From JACDHG01 sp963815295 (GTDB lineage Bacteria > Actinomycetota > Actinomycetes > Propionibacteriales > Nocardioidaceae), in NCBI GenBank assembly GCA_963815295.1, contig CAWFFZ010000008.1, positions 744,001-808,000 on the forward strand: a stretch of 64,000 nt of DNA. The letters run 5' to 3'. The notes beneath the pieces are model-generated. The model saw only the letters and a list, made by a program, of their open reading frames with translations. It was not told the origin of the DNA and did no database searches. The translations under genes and the position numbers were made by a program. This document shows positions 23,883-32,889 of this stretch, piece after piece. Position 1 is the stretch's first letter, and each line of letters begins with the position of its first letter.

Positions 23883-26375
23883 GTGCTGACGGCTGCCGAT
23901 CTGCATTCACGGGGTCTCGAAGAGAGCAACGCCGGCCGCCATGCCAGCGGCCGGCGAATCTTCCGCCAAGCGCTCGAGCGAGCCGATGTGCACGACGCCG
24001 ACTTGCTGGCGCGTATCCAACTCAGCCTTGCCCACGTCGAGGCGGAGCTGGGGAGTGCTGCCCAGGGCCTCGAGATCTCTATCGGCGCACTCCAGGCGCC
24101 CGGCCTGTCGCGTCAGGTGCGCGGACTGATCCACTCGCAGTTGGGCCTCCTGCACATGCGAGCGGGCGACGGGACGCAAGCTCTGCCGGAGTTCGCTGAG
24201 GCGATCCGGCTGCTCGACGCGAGTCCCGAGCCGTTGGCGACGGCATACCTCAACCGGGGCTTCCTGTTCCTGTTCCGAGGCGAGGTGTCCAAGGCATCCA
24301 GCGATCTCGAGGCAGCCATGGCGTATGCCGAGGAGGCTGCCCACCCGTTGCTCCAGGCCAAGGCCCAGCACAACCTCGGCTACGCGCGGATGATGGCGGG
24401 TGACCTGGCCAGCGCCTTGTCGATGATGGAAGCCGCCCGGCCGTCCTGGGCCGACCAGTCTCCGACGTACCGGGCGCTGTGTGAGCAAGACCGGGCCGAG
24501 GTGCTCATCGCGGCTGGGATGACGTCAGCGGCTGCCGACGCGCTGCGGTTGGTGGCCAAAACGTTCGGTGCCCGCCGCCTGCGCCAGCGACAAGCCGAAG
24601 CGGAGTACATCCTGGCTCGGCTCCTGGCCGTCGCCGATCCGGCGGAGGCCCGCAAAGTCGCGGGAAGATCGAGCCGCCGGTTCGAGCGTCGTGGCTCTCA
24701 CGCCTGGGCCTTGCGTGCCGACGCGGTGGCAATCGTGTGCGACATCGAGATCGGACGACGTGGCGAGGCAGTGGCGCAACGCGCCGACCAACTCGCCAGC
24801 ACCCTGCGGGAGCATCGGCTGCTCGGAGAAGCCGTGGTGCTCCGTCTGCAGGCCGCGCGAGCCCTGGTGCGCGGAGGAAACGTGGCCCGGGCTGCACACG
24901 TGGTACGCACAACTCGCCTGACCAGACAGGCGCCCCTGCCTACGCGCATCCTGCAGCGCGAGGTCCAGACCGAGATAGCGATCGCGCGAGGGCATCGTGC
25001 CGCCGCCCAGCGTCAGGTGCGACAAGGGTTGGCCGAGCTGCATGAGTGGCAGTCGTCGTTCGGAAGCCTTGACCTGCAGAGCTCCCTGGTGGGACACGGC
25101 CGAAGGCTCGCACTCCAAGGACTCCGACTTGCTGTGAGCGACGGACGTCCCGACGTGGTGTTCGAATGGTCGGAGCGAGCTCGGGCGCTCGCCTCGCGCG
25201 TCACCCCTGTCAGGCCCCCGGTCGACGCCCAGGCGGCCGAGCAGATCGCCGAGCTCCGAGGACTGCACGGTGAGATCGCCGAGGCGGAGAGCGAAGGCAG
25301 GCCGGCGCCAAGCGAGCTCGTGCGGCGATCGGAGGAATTGAGTGCGCAGATCCGGCAGCGGCAGTGGTACGACGCCGGGTCTGGGGTCGTCGCCGAGCCG
25401 ACCGGCATCGCGGAGGTCGGGGCTGCCGTTGCGGCAGCGGCAGGCGCTCTGACGTCATACCTGGTCGTGGAGGACCGGCTGCACGCGCTCGTCATCGCGG
25501 ACGGCCGTGAGACGGTGCACGACCTCGGGAGCTTCGGGCCGGTGCGGTCGCTGCTCGAAGGGATGCAGGCCGACCTCGACATGGCCGCGTCCCACCTGCC
25601 AGCCCAGCTGCGCGCGCCGGTTCAGGCCGGGCTCGACGCTCGGCTCGCTGCGTTGGCCGAGCGACTCGTGGCTCCGCTGGCAGCGCAGTCAGGAGACGGA
25701 CCGATTGCGATCGTGCCCGCCGGCTCGCTGGCCGGGGTGCCGTGGACACTGCTGCCGGGCCTGGTGGGGCGACCGCTCACCGTGCCGCGGTCGGCGACAT
25801 CGTGGCTCGCAAACCGGGCGGTGCAGGGGCCGGCTGGCCGAGCCGGCTTCGTCGCGGGACCCCGGGTGCCCAGAGCCGAGGAGGAAGTCGATCGCGCCGC
25901 CAAGACGTGGGCGACCGCCACCGTGCTCCGCGGTGATCAGTCACGATCGGCGGCTGTCGCGGAGCTGGCTTCGAACGTCGACGTCTTCCATGTCGCGGCC
26001 CACGGCCGTCACTCGGCTGACAACCCGCTTTTCTCCGGCCTCGAGCTCGTCGACGGCCCGTGGTTCGGGTATGACATCGACAGCCTGGCCTCGATCCCGT
26101 CCACGGTCATCTTGTCGTCATGTGAGCTGGGGCGGTCGTCGGTGCGATGGGGCGAGGAGACGATCGGTATGACGGTGGCGTGGCAGCACGCCGGCGCCCG
26201 TACCGTGATCGCGTCGCCCGCGAGCGTCGACGACGACGTGGCGTGCTTCGTGCTGGCCGCCACGCACCACCATCTGGCCGCGGGCGTGTCACCAGCCGAC
26301 GCGCTGGCCAGGGCGAGCAGCGACCTCGGCGGCGTCATACCCGCGCCGTTCGTCTGCTTCGGCTCCGGCTGGTGA
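23883..26375 (+). CDS. TPR-CHAT protease (caspase-like clan CD peptidase)
   Basis: 830 aa from GTG at 23883. The N-terminal half (about 1-440) is a helical repeat array of TPR type (for example IHSQLGLLHMRAGDGTQALP, AYLNRGFLFLFRGEVSKASS and AQHNLGYARMMAGDLASALS). The C-terminal CHAT domain (about 520-830) has ALTSYLVVEDRLHALVIADG, IAIVPAGSLAGVPWTLLPGL, His707 in VFHVAAHGRHSADNPLFSGL and Cys747 in VILSSCELGRSS, then GMTVAWQHAGARTVIASPAS; the His-Cys dyad is intact. CHAT proteases serve as switchable effectors, as in TPR-CHAT of Craspase and in gasdermin-processing systems. The TPR part probably senses a partner. Fourth and last gene of the module. Confidence 0.92.
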   Translation: MLTAADLHSRGLEESNAGRHASGRRIFRQALERADVHDADLLARIQLSLAHVEAELGSAAQGLEISIGALQAPGLSRQVRGLIHSQLGLLHMRAGDGTQALPEFAEAIRLLDASPEPLATAYLNRGFLFLFRGEVSKASSDLEAAMAYAEEAAHPLLQAKAQHNLGYARMMAGDLASALSMMEAARPSWADQSPTYRALCEQDRAEVLIAAGMTSAAADALRLVAKTFGARRLRQRQAEAEYILARLLAVADPAEARKVAGRSSRRFERRGSHAWALRADAVAIVCDIEIGRRGEAVAQRADQLASTLREHRLLGEAVVLRLQAARALVRGGNVARAAHVVRTTRLTRQAPLPTRILQREVQTEIAIARGHRAAAQRQVRQGLAELHEWQSSFGSLDLQSSLVGHGRRLALQGLRLAVSDGRPDVVFEWSERARALASRVTPVRPPVDAQAAEQIAELRGLHGEIAEAESEGRPAPSELVRRSEELSAQIRQRQWYDAGSGVVAEPTGIAEVGAAVAAAAGALTSYLVVEDRLHALVIADGRETVHDLGSFGPVRSLLEGMQADLDMAASHLPAQLRAPVQAGLDARLAALAERLVAPLAAQSGDGPIAIVPAGSLAGVPWTLLPGLVGRPLTVPRSATSWLANRAVQGPAGRAGFVAGPRVPRAEEEVDRAAKTWATATVLRGDQSRSAAVAELASNVDVFHVAAHGRHSADNPLFSGLELVDGPWFGYDIDSLASIPSTVILSSCELGRSSVRWGEETIGMTVAWQHAGARTVIASPASVDDDVACFVLAATHHHLAAGVSPADALARASSDLGGVIPAPFVCFGSGW

Positions 26376-26390
26376 CCGTCGCCGATCGCC

Positions 26391-26446
26391 CGACGTTGCG
26401 TCCGTGCGGGTGGTCGCTGGGGCGGCCGGTGTTACGGACGTTGCGG
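26391..26446. repeat. Palindromic repeat family I, copy 1
   Basis: CGTTGCGTCCGTGC, core GGTCGCTGGGGCG and GTTACGGACGTTGCG form an imperfect palindrome with the same core as copies at 38688-38736 and 44191-44238. A half copy (GTTGCGTCCGTGG) follows at 26456-26470. Located between the CHAT gene and galE. Confidence 0.7.
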
Positions 26447-26514
26447 GGTGCCTGGTGTTGCGTCCGTGGACCATTGCGGCGGGTCGGACGAATCGGCGGT
26501 GGGGGGCGGTCTAC

Positions 26515-26526
26515 TAGGGTCTCCGC
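26515..26526 (+). promoter_or_regulatory. galE -10 element, leaderless
   Basis: TAGGGT at 26515-26520 ends 6 nt before the galE ATG. No convincing -35 is visible. The spacing matches that of several other genes in the window. Confidence 0.5.
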
Positions 26527-27531
26527 ATGAAGATCTTGGTCACCGGCGGCGCCGGCTATATCGGAAGCGTCACTTCCAAGGCGCTCGAGCAGGCCGGCCA
26601 CACCCCGATCCTGCTCGACTCGCTGCTCAAGGGCAGGCGGGAGTTCATCCGCGACCGCGTCTTCTACGAGGGCGACATCGCGGACCGGGCCTTACTCACG
26701 CGCATCGTCGACGACCACCCCGAGATCGAGTGCACGATCCACATGGCTGCGCGAATCGTCGTACCCGAGTCCGTCGAGCAGCCCTACGAGTACTACCGCG
26801 ACAACGTCGCGAAGTCGCTCGAGCTGTTCGACCAACTCGTCACCCTCGGCAAGCCCCGGATCGTGTTCTCGTCGACCGCCTCCTTGTATGACGTGTCGCC
26901 GACGTTCGAGGTCGACGAGGAGTCTCCGCTCAATCCGACCTCGCCGTACGCGCGCACCAAACGCTCGATGGAAATGGCCCTCGAGGACATGAGCCGCGGC
27001 ACCGACTTGCGCGCGATCATCCTGCGCTATTTCAACCCCATCGGGTCCGACCCCGACGTCGAGAGCGGGCTCTACGACGAGGAACCGAGCCACGTCATCG
27101 GTCAGCTCGTGCTGACGGCGAAGGGGGTCAAGGACGCGTTCACGATCACCGGCACCGAGCATCCGACGCGCGACGGCACCGGTATCCGCGACTACATCCA
27201 CGTGTGGGACCTTGCCCGCGCCCACGTCGTGGCCGTCGAGCGGTTCGACGAGGTGTTGTCGGGGCTCGGCACCACCAGCACCGTGTTCAACCTGGGCACT
27301 GGCGAGGGCGTTACTGTGCGGGAGCTGCTTGCTGCCTTCGAGGCGGAGTACGGCGACAAGGTCCCGACCAAGGAGGCGCCGCCGCGGCCGGGCGATGCCA
27401 TCGGCGCCTACGCGAAGGTCGACAAGGCCCGCGACGTCCTCGGCTGGAAGAGCGAGCTGACGCTGCAGGACGGCATCGCCTCGACCCTCGCCTGGGGGCG
27501 GAAAAGGCGTGAGATCCTCGGTTTCGAATGA
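26527..27531 (+). CDS. galE: UDP-glucose 4-epimerase
   Basis: 334 aa. Extended SDR epimerase interconverting UDP-glucose and UDP-galactose. NAD loop MKILVTGGAGYIGSVTSKAL, IHMAARIVVPESVEQPYEYY, catalytic Ser in FSSTASLYD, YxxxK in SPYARTKRSMEM, LRYFNPIGSDPD and DGTGIRDYIHVWDLARAHV. The length is normal. The stop overlaps the start of the phosphatase gene (ATGA), indicating a two-gene operon. Substrate preference (Glc/Gal versus GlcNAc/GalNAc) cannot be settled. Confidence 0.93.
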   Translation: MKILVTGGAGYIGSVTSKALEQAGHTPILLDSLLKGRREFIRDRVFYEGDIADRALLTRIVDDHPEIECTIHMAARIVVPESVEQPYEYYRDNVAKSLELFDQLVTLGKPRIVFSSTASLYDVSPTFEVDEESPLNPTSPYARTKRSMEMALEDMSRGTDLRAIILRYFNPIGSDPDVESGLYDEEPSHVIGQLVLTAKGVKDAFTITGTEHPTRDGTGIRDYIHVWDLARAHVVAVERFDEVLSGLGTTSTVFNLGTGEGVTVRELLAAFEAEYGDKVPTKEAPPRPGDAIGAYAKVDKARDVLGWKSELTLQDGIASTLAWGRKRREILGFE

Positions 27532-28322
27532 GTCCTGACTCAGCGCGCAGGGTTGCGGTGAGCGACCCGCACGGGCACCCAGATCAGCTGACGGCCGCAC
27601 TGCACGACGCCGGGCTGGTTGACGGCGGCGCATGGTCGGGTGGAGATGCCCGGTTGTTCGTGCTCGGCGACCTGCTCGACCGAGGCCCTGACGGCATCGG
27701 TGTCATCGACCTGATCATGACGTGGGAGGGCCAAGCGGCCGAGGCGGGCGGCGAGGTGCGCACGCTCCTTGGCAACCACGAGGCGTTGGCGATCGGCATG
27801 CACGAGTTCGGCCCGCACGCGCCGGGCGACTCCGACGGCAGGGCGCAGGCGTTCGCCCATTCGTGGATGCGTAACGGCGGGATCGCTGCCGACCAGGAGC
27901 GGCTGTCTGGCCCACAGCTGGAGTGGCTGCGGTCGCTGCCGGCGATCATCGTCGACGGCGACCTGCTGATGCTCCACTCCGACACCCTGGAGTACCTCCT
28001 CTGGGGAGAATCCGTCGAGGCGATCAACGCCAACGTCGCCGCCGCGCTCTCGAGCCCTGAAGCCGACGACGCTTGGTCGTGCTGGCAGCGCCTCACCGAC
28101 CGATACGCCTTCCTGGGTGAGGCCGGCCCGGCGGTCGCCCGTGAGCTCATGGGCGCGTTGGGTGGCTCGCGCATCGTGCACGGCCACAGCATCATCGCCG
28201 ACCTCAGGGGGGTCGCGCCGCAGGACGTGTCGGCGCCGTACCGCTATGCCGACGACCTCGTCCTCGCCATCGACGGCGGACTGTATGCCGGTGGGCCACT
28301 CCTCGTGGTCGAGCTCGACTGA
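27528..28322 (+). CDS. Metallophosphoesterase (calcineurin-like)
   Basis: 264 aa from ATG at 27528, overlapping galE. Metal-binding signatures: VAVSDPHGHPDQL (D-x-H), LFVLGDLLDRGPDG (GDxxDRG), TLLGNHEAL (GNHE), LLMLHSD and IVHGHSII. This order is that of Ser/Thr-type bacterial protein phosphatases and symmetrical diadenosine tetraphosphatases. Cytosolic; substrate unknown. Confidence 0.9.
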   Translation: MSPDSARRVAVSDPHGHPDQLTAALHDAGLVDGGAWSGGDARLFVLGDLLDRGPDGIGVIDLIMTWEGQAAEAGGEVRTLLGNHEALAIGMHEFGPHAPGDSDGRAQAFAHSWMRNGGIAADQERLSGPQLEWLRSLPAIIVDGDLLMLHSDTLEYLLWGESVEAINANVAAALSSPEADDAWSCWQRLTDRYAFLGEAGPAVARELMGALGGSRIVHGHSIIADLRGVAPQDVSAPYRYADDLVLAIDGGLYAGGPLLVVELD

Positions 28323-28329
28323 CGAGCAC

Positions 28330-28335
28330 TAGGGT
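28330..28335 (+). promoter_or_regulatory. -10 element of the Eis-like gene, leaderless
   Basis: TAGGGT ends 7 nt before the ATG at 28343, in the 20-nt gap after the phosphatase gene. It suggests independent transcription of the acetyltransferase. Confidence 0.5.
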
Positions 28336-28342
28336 CGGGCCG

Positions 28343-29503
28343 ATGGAGACACGGTCCCTTGACTCGGCCGACATCGGCCGGTCATACGACATTCGCACCC
28401 GCGCGTTCGGTGCACTGCCCGACTCGGCCCGACCCGGCTGGGACGACCTCGTCGGCAAAGCCATCGAGGAGCGTCGCATCGTCGCGGTCTATGACGACGA
28501 CCTGCTCGTCGGGCGCGCGATGATCCATGCGTTCAGCCAGTGCTGGGGCGGCCGCGAGCTGGCGATGGCAGGCATCGCCGGTGTCGTCGTGTCCCCCGAG
28601 TACCGGGGGCGCGGTGCCGGCAGCGCCTTGATGGACGGCATCATCGAGCGCGGCCGCGAGCTGGGCTACCCCGTGTCCGTCCTCTATCCGGCGACGGTGC
28701 GGGTCTACCGCAACCGTGGCTGGGAGATCGCGGGTGTGCAGCCCCGCCACACGATCGACGCTCGGCTGCTCCGGGAGCTGCGCGGTGGAGCCGTCGCCGT
28801 GCGGGAGGCCGGGCCGGACGATGCCGGTGCGATGCACGAGATCATGCAAGCCGCCTATGCCGCCGGCCGCGTCAACGGACCTCGGGTCTACTCAGTACTC
28901 GAACTGACCAATTCGCTTCGCGACAGCAACGTGTTCGGCTACCTCGCCGACGACGGTTTCGTCATGTACGGCTGGGAGGATGAGCGGCTGGTCGTCTCCC
29001 AGATCGTGGCGGCCACACCCGAGACCGCACGGGCCTTGTGGGCGGTCGTCGGCTCCGGCTCGTCCACCTCGCCGCAGGTCGGCGCCTACCTCGCGCCCGA
29101 CGACCCGGTGCACCAGCTCCTGGGGGAGCCGGTGGCCGAGCGGGTCAACCTGAACCGGTGGATGATCCGGCTCCTCGACGTGAAGGCCGCGATCGCCGAC
29201 CGCGGGTTCGCCCTGGGTCGAGACGTCGACGTACCCATCGCGGTTGAGGACGACCAGGTGCCGGACAACACGCTGACCGGGAGGCTGCGCGTCGTCGACG
29301 GCCGAGGGGAGCTCGTGAGCGAGGCTGGCAGTGAGGTCGAGGCGGTGCGGTTCAGCGCAGGTGGTGTCGCGGCGTTGTATGCCGGAACAGCGGTCGCGAG
29401 TCTGCGCGTGGCAGGACTCGCGACTGGTGGGTCCGCCGAGGCTGACGCGTCGTTGGATGCTGCGTTCGCCGGTCGCCCGGCGTACCTGCTGGACTACTTC
29501 TGA
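28343..29503 (+). CDS. Eis-family N-acetyltransferase
   Basis: 386 aa, three-part Eis architecture: an N-terminal GNAT domain with acetyl-CoA loop VVVSPEYRGRGAGSALM and VLYPATVRVYRNRGWEIAG, a second degenerate GNAT domain (about 150-280) and a C-terminal SCP2-like domain (about 285-386). It ends in DYF; in Eis the terminal carboxylate takes part in catalysis. Family members acetylate amines, including aminoglycosides and capreomycin, at several positions. Native substrate unknown. Convergent with the P-loop kinase gene. Confidence 0.9.
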   Translation: METRSLDSADIGRSYDIRTRAFGALPDSARPGWDDLVGKAIEERRIVAVYDDDLLVGRAMIHAFSQCWGGRELAMAGIAGVVVSPEYRGRGAGSALMDGIIERGRELGYPVSVLYPATVRVYRNRGWEIAGVQPRHTIDARLLRELRGGAVAVREAGPDDAGAMHEIMQAAYAAGRVNGPRVYSVLELTNSLRDSNVFGYLADDGFVMYGWEDERLVVSQIVAATPETARALWAVVGSGSSTSPQVGAYLAPDDPVHQLLGEPVAERVNLNRWMIRLLDVKAAIADRGFALGRDVDVPIAVEDDQVPDNTLTGRLRVVDGRGELVSEAGSEVEAVRFSAGGVAALYAGTAVASLRVAGLATGGSAEADASLDAAFAGRPAYLLDYF

Positions 29504-29519
29504 TCCCAACCGCCACCGT

Positions 29520-29587
29520 CCGGACACCCGCTAACCCGCGAATCCGGCCGCTGGCGACCCCGATTTGCGGGTTAGGCGGTGTCTGGA
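29520..29587. repeat. Palindromic repeat family II, copy B, in a convergent gap
   Basis: CCGGACACCCGCTAACCCG... (29520-29544) pairs with GATTTGCGGGTTAGGCGG... (29562-29587). The arms match those at 20806-20872. Between two convergent genes it probably works as a bidirectional terminator. Confidence 0.7.
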
Positions 29588-29596
29588 CGGGGTTGC

Positions 29597-30259
29597 TTAG
29601 GCCTCGGAGAGAGCCGGCTCGAGTGCCGCCTGGGCCAGCTTGATGACCTCGCCCTCGCCGATCATGTCGACGTGGGGGATCGTCACCAGCTCCCAGCCCT
29701 GCTCGGTGACGAGGCGCAGGGTCATCTCCCGCTCGTCGGAGAGGCGTTCCATCGCGGCCTCGAAGTCGGTGAACGACGGGTTGGACTTGGTCCGAGCGAG
29801 CCCGCCGACATACCAGTCGAGCCATCCGGGTGGCTCACGGCTGGCGGCTGCGTGCAGCGCGATCCCGGGGTTCGCGTCGAGGTAGCAGACGATGACCTTG
29901 GTCGAGGCGAGTCGGGCCGCGGCTGCGGTACAAAATCCGGCGATGCGGTGCTCGCCGTAACCCCACTCGCTGAGCAACGAGACGAACGGGAAGAGCCCAT
30001 CCATCACGATTGCGCTGTCGTCATCACCCTTGGAGTCGACGAAGTCTCCGAGCGTGGCGACCAGGGTGTCGACACCCACGCTGTCCTGAACCGCGATCTC
30101 CCGGGCGATGGGGGCGAGCTCGGGCCGTGTGACGAGCTCGTCTTCCTCAAGATGGTCGACGGTCATGCCGCGTTCGACGAGCCAGTCCCGCAGCGCGCGG
30201 GCCAATGTGGACTTTCCGACAGCCGGTGCGACGCCGGTGACGGCGAGTAGCAAGGTCAT
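29597..30259 (-). CDS. P-loop NTPase, probable kinase of unknown substrate
   Basis: 220 aa from ATG at 30259; a -10-like CACAAT on the coding strand (plus-strand 30266-30271) ends 6 nt upstream, which supports this start against longer frames. Walker A is GVAPAVGKSTLARAL at residues 8-22; IVMDGLFPFVSLLSEWGY is a likely Walker B region and VIVCYLDANPGIAL a core strand. The fold resembles uridine/nucleoside kinases or phosphotransferases. WLDWYVGGLARTKSNPSF may form a lid. Not recognised at gene level. Confidence 0.75.
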   Translation of the reverse strand: MTLLLAVTGVAPAVGKSTLARALRDWLVERGMTVDHLEEDELVTRPELAPIAREIAVQDSVGVDTLVATLGDFVDSKGDDDSAIVMDGLFPFVSLLSEWGYGEHRIAGFCTAAAARLASTKVIVCYLDANPGIALHAAASREPPGWLDWYVGGLARTKSNPSFTDFEAAMERLSDEREMTLRLVTEQGWELVTIPHVDMIGEGEVIKLAQAALEPALSEA

Positions 30260-30317
30260 GACGCCATTGTGTCCGCTGGCGTGCTGGATGCGCACACCTT
30301 TGGGCGGCGTGTTACGC

Positions 30318-30346
30318 GTGAGACTGATGTGACCTTCGCGTAGCCT
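30318..30346 (+). promoter_or_regulatory. ftsK promoter, leaderless
   Basis: GTGAGA (30318-30323), 17-nt spacer and TAGCCT (30341-30346), ending 7 nt before the ftsK ATG. It shares the 94-nt intergenic region with the divergent kinase gene. Confidence 0.55.
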
Positions 30347-30353
30347 CAACGCC

Positions 30354-32876
30354 ATGGCGACCCGCACGTCTTCCCCGCCGCGGTCGCGGAGCACCACACG
30401 CTCTCGATCCGGCTCGTCCGGTAGCCAGACCCGACGCTCGTCGTCGAGCAAAAGCAAGGCCAAGGGCAGAAGTCGTCCCCGGTCTCGTTCGCGCCCGGCC
30501 ACCCGCCGGACCGGGCCTGGCCCGTTTGTCCTGCTCGTGACCGGAATCGGCCGCGGGCTTCGAGCCATCTGGCTGGGGATCGCCCACGTGATTGGTGCCG
30601 TCGTACGTCGGATCGGCTCGACGGCACGTGACCTCGATCCCGAGCACCGCCGCGACGGGATCGGGCTCGGGCTCGTCGGGCTCGCCATCGTTATCGCCGC
30701 GGGCGTGTGGTGGCGGCTGCCCGGCTCTGTCGGAGACACCATCCGCGCCATCATCGAGGGCTCCGTCGGTATCGCGGCCTACGCCATCCCGTTGCTCGTG
30801 CTCGCCGCGGCATGGCGGATGATGCGCCGACCAGAGCTCAACGGACCCGCCGGCCGGCCCGTGATCGGCTGGGCGGCCATCTTGCTAGGTGTCCTCGGCC
30901 TCATCCACATCAAGCACGGCCTGCCACGTCCCGGCGGCGGCCAGGAAGCGATGCGCGAGGCCGGTGGCGCCATCGGATACGTCGGCTCTGCGCTTGTCGC
31001 CGACCTATTTCGCAGCACCCTCATCGCCGTACCTCTCCTCGTGCTGCTCACTTTGTTCGGCGTCCTTGTTGTCACGGCGACGCCGGTCTACCAGATCCCG
31101 ACCCGTCTCAGGGCGCTGCGCGACAAGCTGACCGGACGCACGCCGGTCGACCCGGCCGAGGCGACCGACGCAGACGGCACAACCGAGCTGATGCAGCCAC
31201 TGAGACGGTCGCGCACGCGCCGCCGGGTCGGCGCCTTCGCCGACGACGAAGAGGCAGAGACTCCTGACGCGGGCGTCATGGAGGGTCGCGAGCTCGCCAG
31301 GCGTGGCCAGGACGGCGACGCTGCGGATGTGGCGAAGTACGGTCCGCTCGAGCCGCCCCCGCACACACCCCTTCCGCAACGCGTGGAGCAGTTGAGCTTG
31401 TCGGGCGACATCTCCTACACACTCCCGGGCAACGAGGTCCTCAAGCCCGGCAGCGCCCACAAGGCCCGGTCGCAGGCGTCGGACGCAATCGTCGACCGGC
31501 TCACCGAGGTGCTCGAGCAGTTCGACATCGACGCCCAGGTCACTGGCTACAAGCGGGGGCCGACAGTGACCCGGTACGAGGTCGAGCTCGGCCCGGCAGT
31601 CAAGGTCGAGAAAGTCACCGCGTTGTCGAAGAACATCGCGTACGCCGTCGCGAGCGCCGACGTGCGCATCTTGTCTCCGATCCCCGGCAAGTCCGCCATC
31701 GGTGTCGAGATCCCAAACCCCGACGCGGAGATCGTGTCGCTGGGCGATGTGCTGCGTGCACCGACCTCTCGTGGCGACCAGCACCCGATGGTGGTCGGCC
31801 TCGGCAAGGACGTCGAAGGCGGCTTCGTGGTCTCCAACCTCGCGAAGATGCCCCACCTGCTCGTCGCCGGCGCGACCGGCTCAGGCAAGTCGAGCTTCAT
31901 CAACTCGATGATCTGCTCGCTGCTCATGCGTGCCACCCCCGACGAGGTGCGCATGATCATGGTGGACCCCAAGCGGGTCGAGCTGACGGCATACGAAGGC
32001 ATCCCGCACCTGATCACGCCGATCATCACCAGCCCCAAGAAGGCCGCCGAGGCACTGCAGTGGGTCGTCCGCGAGATGGACCAGAGGTATGACGACCTGG
32101 CCAACTTCGGCTTCCGCCACGTCGACGACTTCAACAAGGCGGTCCGCTCGGGCGCAATCAAGCCACCGCCGGGCAGTGAACGCGTCCTGGCGCCGTATCC
32201 GTACCTGATGATCGTGGTCGACGAGCTCGCCGACCTGATGATGATCTCTCCTCGCGACGTGGAAGACGCCGTCGTGCGCATCACCCAGCTGGCGCGCGCC
32301 GCCGGGATCCACCTCGTGGTGGCAACGCAGCGGCCGTCGGTCGACGTCGTGACCGGGCTGATCAAGGCCAACGTGCCGAGCCGGCTCGCCTTCGCCACCT
32401 CGTCGCTCGCGGACAGCCGGGTCATCCTCGACCAGCCCGGCGCGGAGAAGCTGGTCGGCAAGGGTGACGGCCTCTTCTTGCCGATGGGCGCCAGCAAGCC
32501 GCAACGGATCCAGGGCGCGTGGGTCACCGAGGCCGAGATAAAGCAGGTCGTCGACCACTGTAAGAAGCAGCTCCGGCCCACCTATCGCGACGACGTGACC
32601 GCGCCGCAGCAGACCAAGCGCGACCTTGACGACGACATCGGTGACGACCTCGACTTGGTGTGCCAGGCCGTCGAGCTCGTTGTGTCGACCCAATTCGGGT
32701 CGACCTCGATGCTGCAACGCAAGCTTCGGGTCGGTTTCGCGAAGGCGGGACGCCTGATGGACATCCTGGAGAGCCGGGGCATCGTCGGGCCGTCGGAGGG
32801 CTCGAAGGCCCGCGACGTCCTGATCAAGCCCGACGACATCGACGACGTGATCGCCAGCCTGCAAGGAGAGCAGTAG
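30354..32876 (+). CDS. ftsK: DNA translocase FtsK/SpoIIIE
   Basis: 840 aa. A Ser/Arg-rich N-terminus is followed by about four membrane helices (about 55-235), a linker, the alpha/beta motor (Walker A LLVAGATGSGKSSFINSM at about 503-520, Walker B YLMIVVDELADLMM, RAAGIHLVVATQRPSVDVV) and the C-terminal winged-helix gamma domain that reads KOPS (about 770-840: DLVCQAVELVVSTQFGS, LQRKLRVGFAKAGRLMDIL). It pumps chromosome ends through the division septum and activates XerCD at dif. The downstream genes follow the usual actinobacterial order. Confidence 0.97.
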   Translation: MATRTSSPPRSRSTTRSRSGSSGSQTRRSSSSKSKAKGRSRPRSRSRPATRRTGPGPFVLLVTGIGRGLRAIWLGIAHVIGAVVRRIGSTARDLDPEHRRDGIGLGLVGLAIVIAAGVWWRLPGSVGDTIRAIIEGSVGIAAYAIPLLVLAAAWRMMRRPELNGPAGRPVIGWAAILLGVLGLIHIKHGLPRPGGGQEAMREAGGAIGYVGSALVADLFRSTLIAVPLLVLLTLFGVLVVTATPVYQIPTRLRALRDKLTGRTPVDPAEATDADGTTELMQPLRRSRTRRRVGAFADDEEAETPDAGVMEGRELARRGQDGDAADVAKYGPLEPPPHTPLPQRVEQLSLSGDISYTLPGNEVLKPGSAHKARSQASDAIVDRLTEVLEQFDIDAQVTGYKRGPTVTRYEVELGPAVKVEKVTALSKNIAYAVASADVRILSPIPGKSAIGVEIPNPDAEIVSLGDVLRAPTSRGDQHPMVVGLGKDVEGGFVVSNLAKMPHLLVAGATGSGKSSFINSMICSLLMRATPDEVRMIMVDPKRVELTAYEGIPHLITPIITSPKKAAEALQWVVREMDQRYDDLANFGFRHVDDFNKAVRSGAIKPPPGSERVLAPYPYLMIVVDELADLMMISPRDVEDAVVRITQLARAAGIHLVVATQRPSVDVVTGLIKANVPSRLAFATSSLADSRVILDQPGAEKLVGKGDGLFLPMGASKPQRIQGAWVTEAEIKQVVDHCKKQLRPTYRDDVTAPQQTKRDLDDDIGDDLDLVCQAVELVVSTQFGSTSMLQRKLRVGFAKAGRLMDILESRGIVGPSEGSKARDVLIKPDDIDDVIASLQGEQ

Positions 32877-32889
32877 TGGGGGAGAAGGG

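Noticed and set aside
21065..26375. Reading the CHAT/subtilase module as part of a CRISPR type III-E (Craspase) locus
   Set aside because: No Cas7-11, crRNA repeats or other cas gene occurs in the window; only the TPR-CHAT architecture is shared.
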